DNA of 64,000 bases from Herpetosiphon llansteffanensis (GTDB lineage: Bacteria; Chloroflexota; Chloroflexia; Chloroflexales; Herpetosiphonaceae). Numbering within the stretch: position 1 is the first letter of the stretch; the number at the start of each line of letters is the position of its first letter. The position numbers and the translations under genes were made by a program. The notes below the pieces were generated by a model. The model did no database searches. It was not told the origin of the DNA and saw only the letters and a list, made by a program, of their open reading frames with translations. The stretch lies in contig NZ_PUBZ01000011.1 of assembly GCF_003205875.1 (NCBI RefSeq), positions 62,001 to 126,000 on the forward strand, in the 5' to 3' direction. Below are positions 23,786 through 32,568 of the stretch, in pieces.

Positions 23786-25027
23786 CTACTCAGAGCGGCC
23801 TACAAAGGGCAAATACAGTTTCCAACTTGGCGGAGCTGTAGTCGGCGATGCGATCGTTATGGTCGTTGTTGGAGTGCTGGTTGGAGTGGTGGTGGTTGGC
23901 GTAGTTGATGCTGGAGTGCTGGTTGGAGTGGTGGTGGTTGGTGTCACGCTCGGTGGAGTGGTTGCAGTTGGCGTGATGGTTAACGTCGGCGTAATTGTGA
24001 CAATTGGCGTGACGCTTACGGTTGGTGTTACGGTTGGCGTAATCGTAGCCGTCGGCGTAATCGTTGCCGTTGGAATTACGGTTGCCGTTGGAATTACGGT
24101 TGCCGTTGGCGTGACCGTTGCCGTTGGCGTAATCGTTGCCGTTGGAATAACGGTTGCCGTCGACGTGACGGTTGCCGTTGGCGTGATGGTCGCAGTTGGT
24201 GTAAAGGTAGGAACGAGCGTAGCGGTTGCCGTTGGATCAGGAAAACCAGTAAACAAGATCATGTATAAGGCGCTATTGGCTCCAATTTGGCGCGAATCAC
24301 TTGCCAAGAAATTGAAGTCGGTTTGCCCAGTAACATTGCGATAATAGCCATAGTTTGGCCCAACTAACGGTACCGAACCAGCCGCAAAGGCAGGAGCACC
24401 AGTACCGCCACGAATTGCTGTGGTCAGGTTCGTTGTATCGACCAAGCCAGCACCGCTATCGCCACGAATATTGATCGTCACGCCATGATTGCTGAGGCCA
24501 GTCAGGGTCAGCGGGTTCGTCAACGGAATTGAAATATCGTAAAGTCCTCCGGCTATTAAGCTAGCGCCTCCAAGATCAAAGGTTAGTAAACCGCCAACTG
24601 GGGTCGTAAACACCCGTGTATTGGTAGCATTAAAACTATCCCAAAATTGAATTCGAACTTCAATTTTAGTATAGGTTGTTGCTGAGAGCGAAACCAGCCC
24701 AAACTGCAGTGCCGTAATATCGCTTGCTGATGCCAAATTGAATGCTTGGCCCATATAGGTGTGCGGTGTTGACGCAATCGTAATAAAGTCATCAGCACCA
24801 GTAATGGCATCAAATACTGGTGTGATTACCTGCGGCGGACGAGCACTCGTCAGCAACGAGCCACCATGCTTGAGTTGCCCCATTGATTGGTCGAGTGCGA
24901 CTTCAGGCAAGCCTTGGGCTTGACGTGTAGCGCTGGTCGTTGTGGGCGAGACAGCAAAGCTGGCAAGCAACGCTAACAAACAACCAACAGCACTCAGGAT
25001 CCCTAACTGGCGATGGATTCGATTCAT
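23786..25027 (-). CDS. Secreted protein with Thr/Pro-rich repeat and YLPFV tail
   Basis: 413 residues. A signal peptide lies at residues 1-35 (LGILSAVGCLLALLASFAVS). A beta-rich domain (about 50-265) has no recognised motif; it mentions carbohydrate-binding-like strands such as LTFDLGGASLIAGGLYDISI. About 120 residues of TPTATxTPTAT repeats then act as a rigid linker. The extreme C-terminus is WKLYLPFVGRSE. The nuclease at 51761-54964 ends in VYLPFVNKN, so this looks like a shared C-terminal signal of secreted proteins. Converges on the EamA gene. Confidence 0.75.
   Translation of the reverse strand: MNRIHRQLGILSAVGCLLALLASFAVSPTTTSATRQAQGLPEVALDQSMGQLKHGGSLLTSARPPQVITPVFDAITGADDFITIASTPHTYMGQAFNLASASDITALQFGLVSLSATTYTKIEVRIQFWDSFNATNTRVFTTPVGGLLTFDLGGASLIAGGLYDISIPLTNPLTLTGLSNHGVTINIRGDSGAGLVDTTNLTTAIRGGTGAPAFAAGSVPLVGPNYGYYRNVTGQTDFNFLASDSRQIGANSALYMILFTGFPDPTATATLVPTFTPTATITPTATVTSTATVIPTATITPTATVTPTATVIPTATVIPTATITPTATITPTVTPTVSVTPIVTITPTLTITPTATTPPSVTPTTTTPTSTPASTTPTTTTPTSTPTTTITIASPTTAPPSWKLYLPFVGRSE
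23866..24240. repeat. Low-complexity tandem repeat encoding the Thr/Pro linker
   Basis: Repeats of about 18-24 bases built from GTTGCCGTTGGCGTAATCG-like units, on the minus strand coding TATxTPTATx. Copies near 24060-24130 are nearly identical, suggesting recent slippage expansion. Confidence 0.8.
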
Positions 25028-25143
25028 GGATACCTCCTATATCGCATGGTACCTAGCTTCAGCAGAAGCCAGCTAGCTAACTAGCAATGATGAGGCCATA
25101 GAATCCACCTCGATCACTTAAAAGCAGCGATTCGCGTCAATCA

Positions 25144-26190
25144 TTAAGGATCATAACGCCATAGATGGATGGTGCAACCACGCAACGAAGCGGCTAAATA
25201 GCTGCCACTTACATCCCATTCAAGAATAAATGGAATCATGATCATTCTTGCACCAACTTCCGCAACATCAGTTATAACCGTTGCTAGATGTTTCCCATGG
25301 CGATCCCAACATTGAATCTGATTATTCCAACCTGCGATGGTCAAGAAATCGCCAGTTGGATGCCATGCGAAAGCCATGACCGTTGTCTCCAATTCAATGC
25401 TGATGCTCTGGCCATTTAAATTACGTATTTGGAGTTTGGTTTGATTGGCTTGGGCTAGCAGAGCGCCATCAGGCGACCATCCAAAACAACGACCATGTTC
25501 CCACTCACGTTGATCACTGTCCAGTTCCCATTGATCAAGCATGTGGCCCGCGCGATCAATCAAGAGCACTGTGAATTGCATTCGAATAGCAAACATTCGT
25601 GAGCTGGGATGCCAAATAATTTCAAGCACCTGGCTGATTTGGCGAGGTTTGATGCTAGTTTGCGTCACGAGTTGGCCATTACGTTGCCAAATACGCAACT
25701 CAATTGTGTTTAAGGTAGGTTGATTCCACGCAGCGACCAGACATTCGCCATCAACCGACCAAACTAGATTATCTTTAAACGATTCTGGCACTGGATTCTC
25801 ACCAAGCCGATGAATCGTAGCACGCGCTAAATCCCATAATTGCCAAAAATTCTGTTTGGCGATATAGCTAACGACTTGTGGATAAACTGGATTCCACGCC
25901 ATGCGTGAGCCTGGTATTTGATGGATCAAACGACCATGGTGATTCCACAATTGAATAGTATTGGCTCGAACTGCAAGCATAGTGCCATTCAGTACCCATT
26001 GCAGTTCCTCAACATAGCTCTGGCACGTTAATTTGGTTTGCAATTGGCCATCAGCATTCCAAATTGTCACATCATGGCGTTTTTTGTAATCTAAGGTTGA
26101 GCCACTTGCTAATAGCGCCTGCTGTGGATGCCATGCGATTGGATTTGGCGTATAGCCCCATTTGCCACATTGAACGTGATACGTAATCAT
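25144..26190 (-). CDS. WD40-like beta-propeller protein
   Basis: 348 residues, no signal peptide. About seven repeats end in Trp-Asp-like strands (VTIWNADGQL, IQLWNHHGRL, QLWDLARA, LRIWQRNGQL, IQCWDRHGKH, IHLWRYD). Repeat starts have the AWHPQQALLASGS pattern. Such propellers are protein-interaction platforms; no enzymatic domain is attached. Divergent from the Nudix gene, 86 bp apart. Confidence 0.8.
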   Translation of the reverse strand: MITYHVQCGKWGYTPNPIAWHPQQALLASGSTLDYKKRHDVTIWNADGQLQTKLTCQSYVEELQWVLNGTMLAVRANTIQLWNHHGRLIHQIPGSRMAWNPVYPQVVSYIAKQNFWQLWDLARATIHRLGENPVPESFKDNLVWSVDGECLVAAWNQPTLNTIELRIWQRNGQLVTQTSIKPRQISQVLEIIWHPSSRMFAIRMQFTVLLIDRAGHMLDQWELDSDQREWEHGRCFGWSPDGALLAQANQTKLQIRNLNGQSISIELETTVMAFAWHPTGDFLTIAGWNNQIQCWDRHGKHLATVITDVAEVGARMIMIPFILEWDVSGSYLAASLRGCTIHLWRYDP

Positions 26191-26223
26191 GGTAGTGCGC
26201 CTTAGGATTTACAGTTTTGATCA

Positions 26224-26279
26224 TAATATGAGGAAGATTGAGTAGTTGAAGCTTTATTATAATGTGAGGAACATCGATG
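26224..26279. repeat. Imperfect 19-bp direct repeat upstream of the Nudix gene
   Basis: ATAATATGAGGAAGATTGA and ATAATGTGAGGAACATCGA occur in tandem about 37 bp apart; the second contains the ribosome site of the gene at 26277. Possible duplication of the leader. Confidence 0.5.
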
Positions 26280-26768
26280 CAGCAACCAACATGGCAGATT
26301 AACAGCCAGCAACAAACATGGAACGTACGTTGGTATGCCGCCGATAGCGAGCCAGCAGGCAAAGCTCATGGCTCGGCTGGCATTTGCCTCACGCCCAATC
26401 TTCAAATTTTAGTGGTAAGCCAAAATAGGATTGATTGGGATGTGCCAGCTGGTCGTAGCGAATTGGGCGAATCGTGGGCAGCAACCTTGCAGCGTGAGCT
26501 GGCCGAAGAAGCATGTGCCAGCGTGCAAAGTGCCAGCTTATTGGGCTTTTGCCAAAGCCAATGCTTGAATGGGGCAGAACAAGGCTTAGTGCTAGTGCGC
26601 GCATTTTGGTTGGCTCAGGTTGTAATCCAGCCATGGCAACCACAATTCGAAATGATCGAACGGCGCATTATCGACCTAAGCGAAATTTGGGGCTACCTGC
26701 CACATGCCTATCTACCAGTGTATCGCCATGTGTTGCAGGTAGCCTCATTGTTTATTGAAGTCGATTAG
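26277..26768 (+). CDS. Nudix hydrolase
   Basis: 163 residues. The Nudix box near residues 59-81 reads GRSELGESWAATLQRELAEE, then AC, fitting Gx5Ex7REUxEExGU except that Cys replaces the last Gly. The metal-binding Glu residues are present. A preceding SAGICLTPNLQILVVSQ strand is typical. It hydrolyses a nucleoside-diphosphate-linked compound of unknown identity. Start 26277 with GAGGA upstream. Confidence 0.85.
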   Translation: MQQPTWQINSQQQTWNVRWYAADSEPAGKAHGSAGICLTPNLQILVVSQNRIDWDVPAGRSELGESWAATLQRELAEEACASVQSASLLGFCQSQCLNGAEQGLVLVRAFWLAQVVIQPWQPQFEMIERRIIDLSEIWGYLPHAYLPVYRHVLQVASLFIEVD

Positions 26769-26802
26769 ATTAACTGTTTCCGCTGAGCACGAGCCATTAG
26801 AT

Positions 26803-27480
26803 TTAGCGCATCCAGCGATTCATACCTATTTCCCATACGACGATTAAAGTACTCAATTGAGCGATTAATAAGCTCACTACAATAAATGTAAGACAGCGAA
26901 ACAGCACATATAATTGAATTTTCCGAGTATAGATTAAACCAAAGCCATAGCTAAATAATCCTAGCAGCATGAGCACTGGTAGGAGATTCCATCCTTTCGA
27001 TAACCAGTACAATAAAGGAATCGATAGTACGGTAATCATTATCATTTTGATCAGCATATATTCAGGTTGAAGTGGTAATGTTGATTGATTAATATGTTTA
27101 AACAAAATTGTAATAAAACCAAACGACGATACTGTCACAAATATTATTGTTATCAATATAGGTAATATTCTTGCAATTGTTGGAATGTTAACAACCATAG
27201 TTGGTGTATAAAATGGTATTAGTAAACTAAGTAAGAAAAATAAATTTCTCCAGCCATACGTTTTACGATCAAAATCAATACTGTCAATCATTTCTGGCAA
27301 ATTATCAAGACCATAGCCTAAAAAGATAACTCCTGCAAAGATAAGGAGCTTTAGAAATAATACCCAATTTGAGGCTATCAATAGTGAAGAAGGCAACATA
27401 AATAGCCCAAGGATGATACATGGCAAGGAAAGAATCAAGAAAATGTACGGGCGTGGTTGTTTAATTAAACGATTGAACAT
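26803..27480 (-). CDS. Membrane protein of unknown function
   Basis: 225 residues with about six or seven hydrophobic helices (from residue 10 onward) and short charged loops such as NLPEMIDSIDFDRKTYG. No family recognised. The ATG at 27480 has GGAG upstream. Somewhat AT-richer than its neighbours. Single gene, followed on its left by the Nudix gene on the other strand. Confidence 0.6.
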   Translation of the reverse strand: MFNRLIKQPRPYIFLILSLPCIILGLFMLPSSLLIASNWVLFLKLLIFAGVIFLGYGLDNLPEMIDSIDFDRKTYGWRNLFFLLSLLIPFYTPTMVVNIPTIARILPILITIIFVTVSSFGFITILFKHINQSTLPLQPEYMLIKMIMITVLSIPLLYWLSKGWNLLPVLMLLGLFSYGFGLIYTRKIQLYVLFRCLTFIVVSLLIAQLSTLIVVWEIGMNRWMR

Positions 27481-27489
27481 ACGTTCTCC

Positions 27490-27815
27490 TCAGACAATAA
27501 ATTTGGCCATTTGGTTGATATTCTCAATCAAGCGCTGATAGTACGTGTCGACTGGCTTAGGGTTACATAGATTTCCAAACCGTAGACCTCGATCCCCAAC
27601 AACCGATCTCCATTTTTGCCTTCTGCCTTCATACTTCATCCTTATTAAGGTTGGGTTAAATTGATCCACGAAGCGCACGAAGGACACGAAGGCTCCGTTT
27701 TTTAGCCACGAATTGCACGAATTGCACGAAGCATGTTCGGCTAGCTTCATCGCACTTTTGACTTTTGACTTTTGATTTGGTATTTCATCCTTCATCCCTC
27801 ATCCTTCCAAAATTG
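27490..27815. repeat. Intergenic short-period repeats
   Basis: No gene. Contains CACGAAGCGCACGAAGGACA, TTTTTAGCCACGAATTGCAC, TTTGACTTTTGACTTTTGAT and CATCCTTCATCCCTCATCC. The same phrases recur at 30678-30915, 32040-32500, 36363-36565, 43430-43495 and 43960-44040. Confidence 0.7.
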
Positions 27816-27819
27816 CCCC

Positions 27820-27851
27820 TTGACTCTATAGCATAGTATAGGGTTTATGCT
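27820..27851 (+). promoter_or_regulatory. MerR-type promoter with long spacer and operator
   Basis: -35 TTGACT (27820-27825), 20-bp spacer, -10 TATGCT (27846-27851). The spacer holds the dyad ACTCTATA...TATAGGGT (27823-27844, one mismatch). A 19-20 bp spacer with a central dyad is the hallmark of promoters twisted into activity by MerR proteins. It drives the MerR gene at 27875. Confidence 0.8.
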
Positions 27852-27874
27852 AGGCAGCAGAAAGGAATTGAGCG

Positions 27875-28285
27875 ATGCAAATTGGCCAAGTAGCCCGCCG
27901 CTGTGGCGTAAGTGTCCAAACTGTCCGGTTGTATGAACGCATGGGCTTGATCGAAACCGCCCAACGCCGCGAATCGGGCTATCGCGATTATTCGAGCACT
28001 GTGGTTGCACGAATTTTGGCGATTAAACAAGGCCAAGCACTTGGCTTTAGTCTACGCGAAATGGGCATGTTTCTGCAACTTAGCCCGCAAACCACCGAGC
28101 AAGCGTTGATTGAGCAATTCGTTGAGCAAAAAGTGCAGCAAATTGACCAAACGATTCAACAATTTCAACGCTTGCGCTTGGCGCTCGAAGAATTTGCCAC
28201 TCGTTCCGCCGACGACCCGCGTGAATGCCCGGTCATTTATGCTTTGGCCGAGATGGCCTGTGTACAAGGAGTTTCTGATGCGTAG
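27875..28285 (+). CDS. MerR-family transcriptional regulator
   Basis: 136 residues. The N-terminal winged helix-turn-helix (MQIGQVARRCGVSVQTVRLY ERMGL) is followed by RESGYRDYSS, then a coiled-coil dimer helix (about 80-118). A short C-terminus has two Cys (ECPVIYALAEMAC) that could bind metal or sense thiols. The length fits metal- or redox-sensing MerR proteins. It probably controls its own operon through the 20-bp-spaced promoter upstream. The next gene overlaps its stop by 8 bases. Confidence 0.88.
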   Translation: MQIGQVARRCGVSVQTVRLYERMGLIETAQRRESGYRDYSSTVVARILAIKQGQALGFSLREMGMFLQLSPQTTEQALIEQFVEQKVQQIDQTIQQFQRLRLALEEFATRSADDPRECPVIYALAEMACVQGVSDA

Positions 28286-28673
28286 AACAGCGCAAAGTTT
28301 ACGCTGGTTTGGGTGGTATGCGGTTAGCACGGGAATTGTGGCCGCGCTCGCACCAAATCTTATTTTGGGCTTTTTTGGCTTGCCTGCAACCAGCGAGGTT
28401 TGGCCACGCGTGGCGGGCATGCTCATTGGCTTTATCGGCGTATTACACATGAATGTTAGCCCAATCAATCTGCAACGCTATGCCTTGGCGACAGTGGTGT
28501 TGCGGCTTAGCGTGCCGTTGATCTTTGGTTGGTGGGTGCTTAGCGGGCTTGGGCCATGGCAATTGCTATTTTTTGCTGGCGCTGATGTGGTTGGAGCACT
28601 GGCAACCTTGTGGGGCTTGCGGGTCGATCAACAAGCGGGCAATTCACGCCAAACTAGCGCAATTGCCCGCTAA
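28278..28673 (+). CDS. Small membrane protein co-transcribed with the MerR regulator
   Basis: 131 residues from the ATG at 28278, overlapping the end of the MerR gene, so translationally coupled. Four hydrophobic helices (about residues 9-28, 40-58, 65-85 and 92-113). No recognised family. As the only partner in the operon it is probably the target function of the regulator. Confidence 0.7.
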   Translation: MRRTAQSLRWFGWYAVSTGIVAALAPNLILGFFGLPATSEVWPRVAGMLIGFIGVLHMNVSPINLQRYALATVVLRLSVPLIFGWWVLSGLGPWQLLFFAGADVVGALATLWGLRVDQQAGNSRQTSAIAR

Positions 28674-28678
28674 AAAAG

Positions 28679-29941
28679 CTAATCGCGAACGTGACCAGCG
28701 CCGCGCACAATCCATTTATAAGAGGTCAGTTCGCGCAAGGCCATCGGGCCACGCGCATGCAATTTTTGGGTGCTGATCGCAATTTCAGCGCCCAAGCCCA
28801 TTTGCGAGCCATCGGTGAACCGCGTTGAGGAATTGGCATACACGACCGCCGAATCAACCTCATTCAAAAAGCGCTCGATTGCGGTTGGGTCTTGCGATAA
28901 AATCGTATCCGAATGGTCAGTCCCATACTGATCAATATGCTCAATTGCTTGATCAAGCCCATCGACCACCCGCACAGCCAAGATTAATGCAGAAAATTCT
29001 TGCCCAAAATCCTCAGGCTGGGCCGCGACTACATGCCACTCGCTGCTACCAGCCTCGCGCAAAATCGCCAAGGATTCAGGATCGCAGCGCAATTCGACCT
29101 TGTGCTCTTGCAAGGCAGCACCCAAACGCGGCAAAACTTTGGCAGCAGCACTGCGTTCAAGCAACAAAGTTTCGAGCGAATTGCAGACACTTGGGCGTTG
29201 CACTTTGGCATTGACGATAATTGGCACAACTTGATCGAGCGGCGCAGTATGGTCAACATAGGCATGGCACACACCAATTCCGCCAGTAATCACCGGAATC
29301 GTGGCCGTTTGGCGACAAAAATCGTGCAAGCCTGAGCCACCGCGTGGAATAATCATATCGACGTAGCGATCCAATGTCAGCAAGCCGCGCACCAATTCAC
29401 GATCAGGATTATCGATCAATTGCAAAGCATCAGCGGGCAAATCGACTCGTTCTAAGGCGCGGCGCAAGGCCTGCACCAACGCTGCTGCCGAACGGGTAAT
29501 TTCCTTGCCACCACGCAAAATCACTGCACTGCCAGCTTTGATGCACAAGGCGGCCACATCGGCGGTAACATTTGGCCGCGCCTCGTAGATTACGCCGACC
29601 ACACCCAGCGGCACGCGCCGCTTTTCGATCCGCAAGCCATTGGGCAGCACGCCTTGCTCAAAAACCTCGCCAACTGGATCGGGCAACACAGCGACGGTGC
29701 GCACATCGTTGGCAATCGCTTCGAGCCGTTGCTCATTAAGTAGTAAACGGTCAAGCAAAGCCGGAGTTAAGCCAGCCTCGCGCCCCAGCCGCATATCAGC
29801 AGCATTGGCCGAAAGAATCGATTCGCGATCAAGGCTTAGTTCTTCGGCCATCGCTTCAACGGCTGCATTGCGTTGCGCCGTGGTTGTGCGGGCCAATAAT
29901 CGGGCTGCCAGCTTTGCGCGCTGACCCATTGCCTCAAGCAT
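28679..29941 (-). CDS. proA: Gamma-glutamyl phosphate reductase (proline synthesis)
   Basis: 420 residues, normal length. Second step of proline synthesis: NADPH reduction of gamma-glutamyl phosphate to glutamate semialdehyde. The catalytic Cys lies in [13 protein letters not shown] near residue 255; the family fold shows [18 protein letters not shown] and [15 protein letters not shown] precedes the ATG at 29941. It follows a histidine-phosphatase gene by 24 bases and proB farther upstream, all on the minus strand. Confidence 0.97.
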   Translation of the reverse strand: MLEAMGQRAKLAARLLARTTTAQRNAAVEAMAEELSLDRESILSANAADMRLGREAGLTPALLDRLLLNEQRLEAIANDVRTVAVLPDPVGEVFEQGVLPNGLRIEKRRVPLGVVGVIYEARPNVTADVAALCIKAGSAVILRGGKEITRSAAALVQALRRALERVDLPADALQLIDNPDRELVRGLLTLDRYVDMIIPRGGSGLHDFCRQTATIPVITGGIGVCHAYVDHTAPLDQVVPIIVNAKVQRPSVCNSLETLLLERSAAAKVLPRLGAALQEHKVELRCDPESLAILREAGSSEWHVVAAQPEDFGQEFSALILAVRVVDGLDQAIEHIDQYGTDHSDTILSQDPTAIERFLNEVDSAVVYANSSTRFTDGSQMGLGAEIAISTQKLHARGPMALRELTSYKWIVRGAGHVRD

Positions 29942-29965
29942 TGGAGACTCCTCATTGACTAGCCA

Positions 29966-30661
29966 TCATAACTCGCCGAGTGGTGCTGCTGGATGAGCTT
30001 CACCTTCGAGATCGCCTTCGAGTTGCCAGCGCACTGCTGCATGCAAATGCACAGCATCGTTGTAGCCGCCCAAAAACCAACGCACCTGCCCACCCCGCTG
30101 ATGCTGATACCAATGAGTCAAGGATGTATTGGTCACTTCTAGGTCAACATTCGGTTGCTCGCTGCGGGTATGTGGCCAAAAATAGCTTAATGATGATTCT
30201 ATCACCCAACCATGGCAAACAATCGCAATCGTCGCATCAGGATTAGCATTCAGCACCCGTTCAAAATTGGTGTGGGTGCGCAGGCAGAAGCTTTGCCACG
30301 TTTCGCCACCTGGCGATAGAGGCTTGCGCAAATCAAAATCAAATTTGCCATAGCGTTGATTATATTCTTTCCAGCTTAGGCCATCGGCCTCGCCAACGTT
30401 GAATTCGCAAAACGTCTCATCGTAGAGCAAGGGTTGGTCAAAGGCTGGCGCAATAATTTCGGCGGTTTGCATTGCCCGTGGCATCGTACTACAAATGAAG
30501 AGATCGGGCACGATTTCACGGGTGGCGATCAGGCGATCGCGCAAATGTTCAGCTTGTTGCACGCCCAAATCGGTCAAACCACGATCGCCTTTGATGCCGC
30601 CAATAATTGGCTCGACATTCACCACAGCCTGCCCATGGCGAATCAAATACAGTTTAGCCAT
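29966..30661 (-). CDS. Histidine phosphatase (phosphoglycerate-mutase-like)
   Basis: 231 residues. The N-terminal LYLIRHGQAVVN holds the RHG catalytic motif. The second His lies in TIAIVCHGWVI near residue 150, and the acid/base Glu in ETFCEFNVGEADGL near 85. Substrate unknown. Placed between proB and proA with only a 24-base gap to proA. A repeat-rich gap of 240 bp separates it from proB. Confidence 0.88.
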   Translation of the reverse strand: MAKLYLIRHGQAVVNVEPIIGGIKGDRGLTDLGVQQAEHLRDRLIATREIVPDLFICSTMPRAMQTAEIIAPAFDQPLLYDETFCEFNVGEADGLSWKEYNQRYGKFDFDLRKPLSPGGETWQSFCLRTHTNFERVLNANPDATIAIVCHGWVIESSLSYFWPHTRSEQPNVDLEVTNTSLTHWYQHQRGGQVRWFLGGYNDAVHLHAAVRWQLEGDLEGEAHPAAPLGEL

Positions 30662-30677
30662 AAAACCCCTTTATAGT

Positions 30678-30915
30678 AAGGATGAAGGATGAATTATGAA
30701 GGTTGAATGCCCATCCTCCACTATTCACACCTTTTTTACAAGGATGAAGGATGAATTATGAAGGTTGAATGCCCATTCTTCAAATATCATCCTATATTCT
30801 ATGTTCATTGTTCTATATTCAGTTTTTCATCCCTCATCCCTCATCCCTCATAATTCATAATTTATCAGACGTTCTATGTTCGGTTTTTCATCCCTCATCC
30901 CTCATCCCTCATCCT
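30678..30915. repeat. Intergenic repeat block between phosphatase and proB
   Basis: Two identical 37-base copies starting AAGGATGAAGGATGAATTAT lie at 30678-30714 and 30740-30776. Two runs of GTTTTTCATCCCTCATCCC (near 30822 and 30882) follow, with CTATGTTC-type phrases between. The right edge supplies the last codons and stop of proB. Confidence 0.8.
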
Positions 30916-32011
30916 TAACAAAAGCTACCATATCATCGCGGTGAATAACTTCGTCGCCGTAGGAATAGCCGAGAATATGTTCGATGTCGCTGGTGCGTGA
31001 GCCTTTGATTTGGGCAACTTCGTGGGCGGCGTATTGGCACAAGCCACAGGCAATCGCCTGACCATCGGGCGCGACAATCGCCACGGTTTGGCCCCGTCGC
31101 CACTCACCCTCGACCGCCACAATTCCTGCTGGCAACAGGCTGCGACCTTGCTGGGTCAGGGCTTGCACCGCTCCAGCATCAACCGCAATATGCGCTTGGC
31201 GCACGCGCTCGGCCATAATCCAACGTTTGCGGCTCTCCAAGCGGGTGCTGACTGGGCGAAAACGCGTGCCAACACTCTCGCCAGCGGCCAAGCGCAACAG
31301 CACATCAGGCTCGTTGCCAGCAGCAATGATCATAGTTGTGCCAGCGCGCGTAGCTAATTCGGCAGCCTGAATTTTGGTAAACATCCCGCCAGTGCCACGA
31401 TGCGAGCCAGCAGCCCCAGCCAACGCATAGACCTGTTCGGTCACCGCTGCCACATCGTCGATTAACTGAGCTGCGGGGTTTTGGCGCGGATCGGCGCTAT
31501 ACAAGCCAGCAATATCGCTCAAAATAACCAAGAGTTGCGCATCGACCAAATTTGCTACCAACGCCGAAAGGGTGTCGTTATCGCCAACCCGAATTTCATC
31601 GACTGCCACCGCATCGTTTTCATTGATAATCGGCAACACCCCGATTTCCAAGCAGGTTAATAGGGTTGCACGCGCATTCAGGTAGCGCACCCGATCACGC
31701 AGATCGGCGCGGGTCAGCAAGGTTTGGGCAACCGGCACATCGTAAATTTCAAATAACTGGCCATAGATGTGCATTAATCGACCTTGACCAACCGCCGCCA
31801 AGGCCTGTTTGTGGGTCAATTCACGTCGCCGTTTGGGAAAGCCCAAGCGCTCCCAGCCGGCCAAAACCGCCCCCGAGGAAACCAACACAACGTCGTGGCC
31901 AGCGGCACGCAAGTGGGACATCTGACGCGCCAAATCGACCATGCGCGGGCGATGCAAACGGTCGGTGCCATCGGTCAAAACGCTGGTGCCAAGTTTAATT
32001 ACAATTCGCAT
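30902..32011 (-). CDS. proB: Glutamate 5-kinase with PUA domain (proline synthesis)
   Basis: 369 residues. It phosphorylates glutamate, the first step of proline synthesis. The kinase domain has VIKLGTSVLT at the start, GVLPIINENDAVAVDEIRVG DN near 135, and GTGGMFTKIQAA near 205. A C-terminal PUA domain (about 275-355) is present, as in long forms. The final residues VKDEG and the stop are read from the TCATCCCTCATCC repeat on the opposite strand, so the native C-terminus may have been altered by repeat spread. Confidence 0.97.
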   Translation of the reverse strand: MRIVIKLGTSVLTDGTDRLHRPRMVDLARQMSHLRAAGHDVVLVSSGAVLAGWERLGFPKRRRELTHKQALAAVGQGRLMHIYGQLFEIYDVPVAQTLLTRADLRDRVRYLNARATLLTCLEIGVLPIINENDAVAVDEIRVGDNDTLSALVANLVDAQLLVILSDIAGLYSADPRQNPAAQLIDDVAAVTEQVYALAGAAGSHRGTGGMFTKIQAAELATRAGTTMIIAAGNEPDVLLRLAAGESVGTRFRPVSTRLESRKRWIMAERVRQAHIAVDAGAVQALTQQGRSLLPAGIVAVEGEWRRGQTVAIVAPDGQAIACGLCQYAAHEVAQIKGSRTSDIEHILGYSYGDEVIHRDDMVAFVKDEG

Positions 32012-32039
32012 AGCAAGCTCTATTCATCAAGATGAGTAT

Positions 32040-32560
32040 AAAAGCTATTTTAACGCCTAGTGCCAAATCATAAAAGCTGCATTTTGAAACCACCAAGAGC
32101 ACGAAGGATGAGTTTTTAGCCACGAATTGCACGAATTCCACGAATGATCATTCTTTTAGCCACAGATTGCACAGATTGGCTTGATTATGTATTGATGTTC
32201 AATCATTTCATCGCTCATAATACAGCCTTCATGTTTAATTTTAGTCACGAATTGCACGAAGCTGTGGCTATCGGCTTTAGGCTATGGGCTATTGATTTTT
32301 GCCTTTTGAATTTCATCGCTCATACTTCATCTTTCATGCTTATTTTCTGCCTTTTGATTTTTGACTTCTGAATTTCATCGCTCATAATTCATCCTTCATC
32401 CTTGGTTTCTACCTTGGCTTTCATCCCTCATCCCTCATACTTCATCCTTATTTTCTGCCTTTTGATTTTTGACTTCTGACTTTGCTCTATGTTCTATGTT
32501 CTAAAACGACTAGGCCACAGAGCAAAATACTCCATGGCCTGTAAATACTTTTTCGTTATG
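32040..32560. repeat. Repeat-rich gap between proB and secA
   Basis: A 557-base gene-free gap made of the intergenic phrases: CACCAAGAGCACGAAGGATG, TTTTAGCCACGAATTGCACG (three variants), TTTTGATTTTTGACTTCTGA (twice), TCATCCTTCATCCTTGG and CTATGTTCTATGTTCTA. I see no RNA gene and no convincing secA promoter or terminator here. Confidence 0.7.
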
Positions 32561-32568
32561 TCAAATAA

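Noticed and set aside
23866-24240. CRISPR or satellite array
   Set aside because: The repeats are in frame and encode a Thr/Pro linker within a secreted-protein gene.
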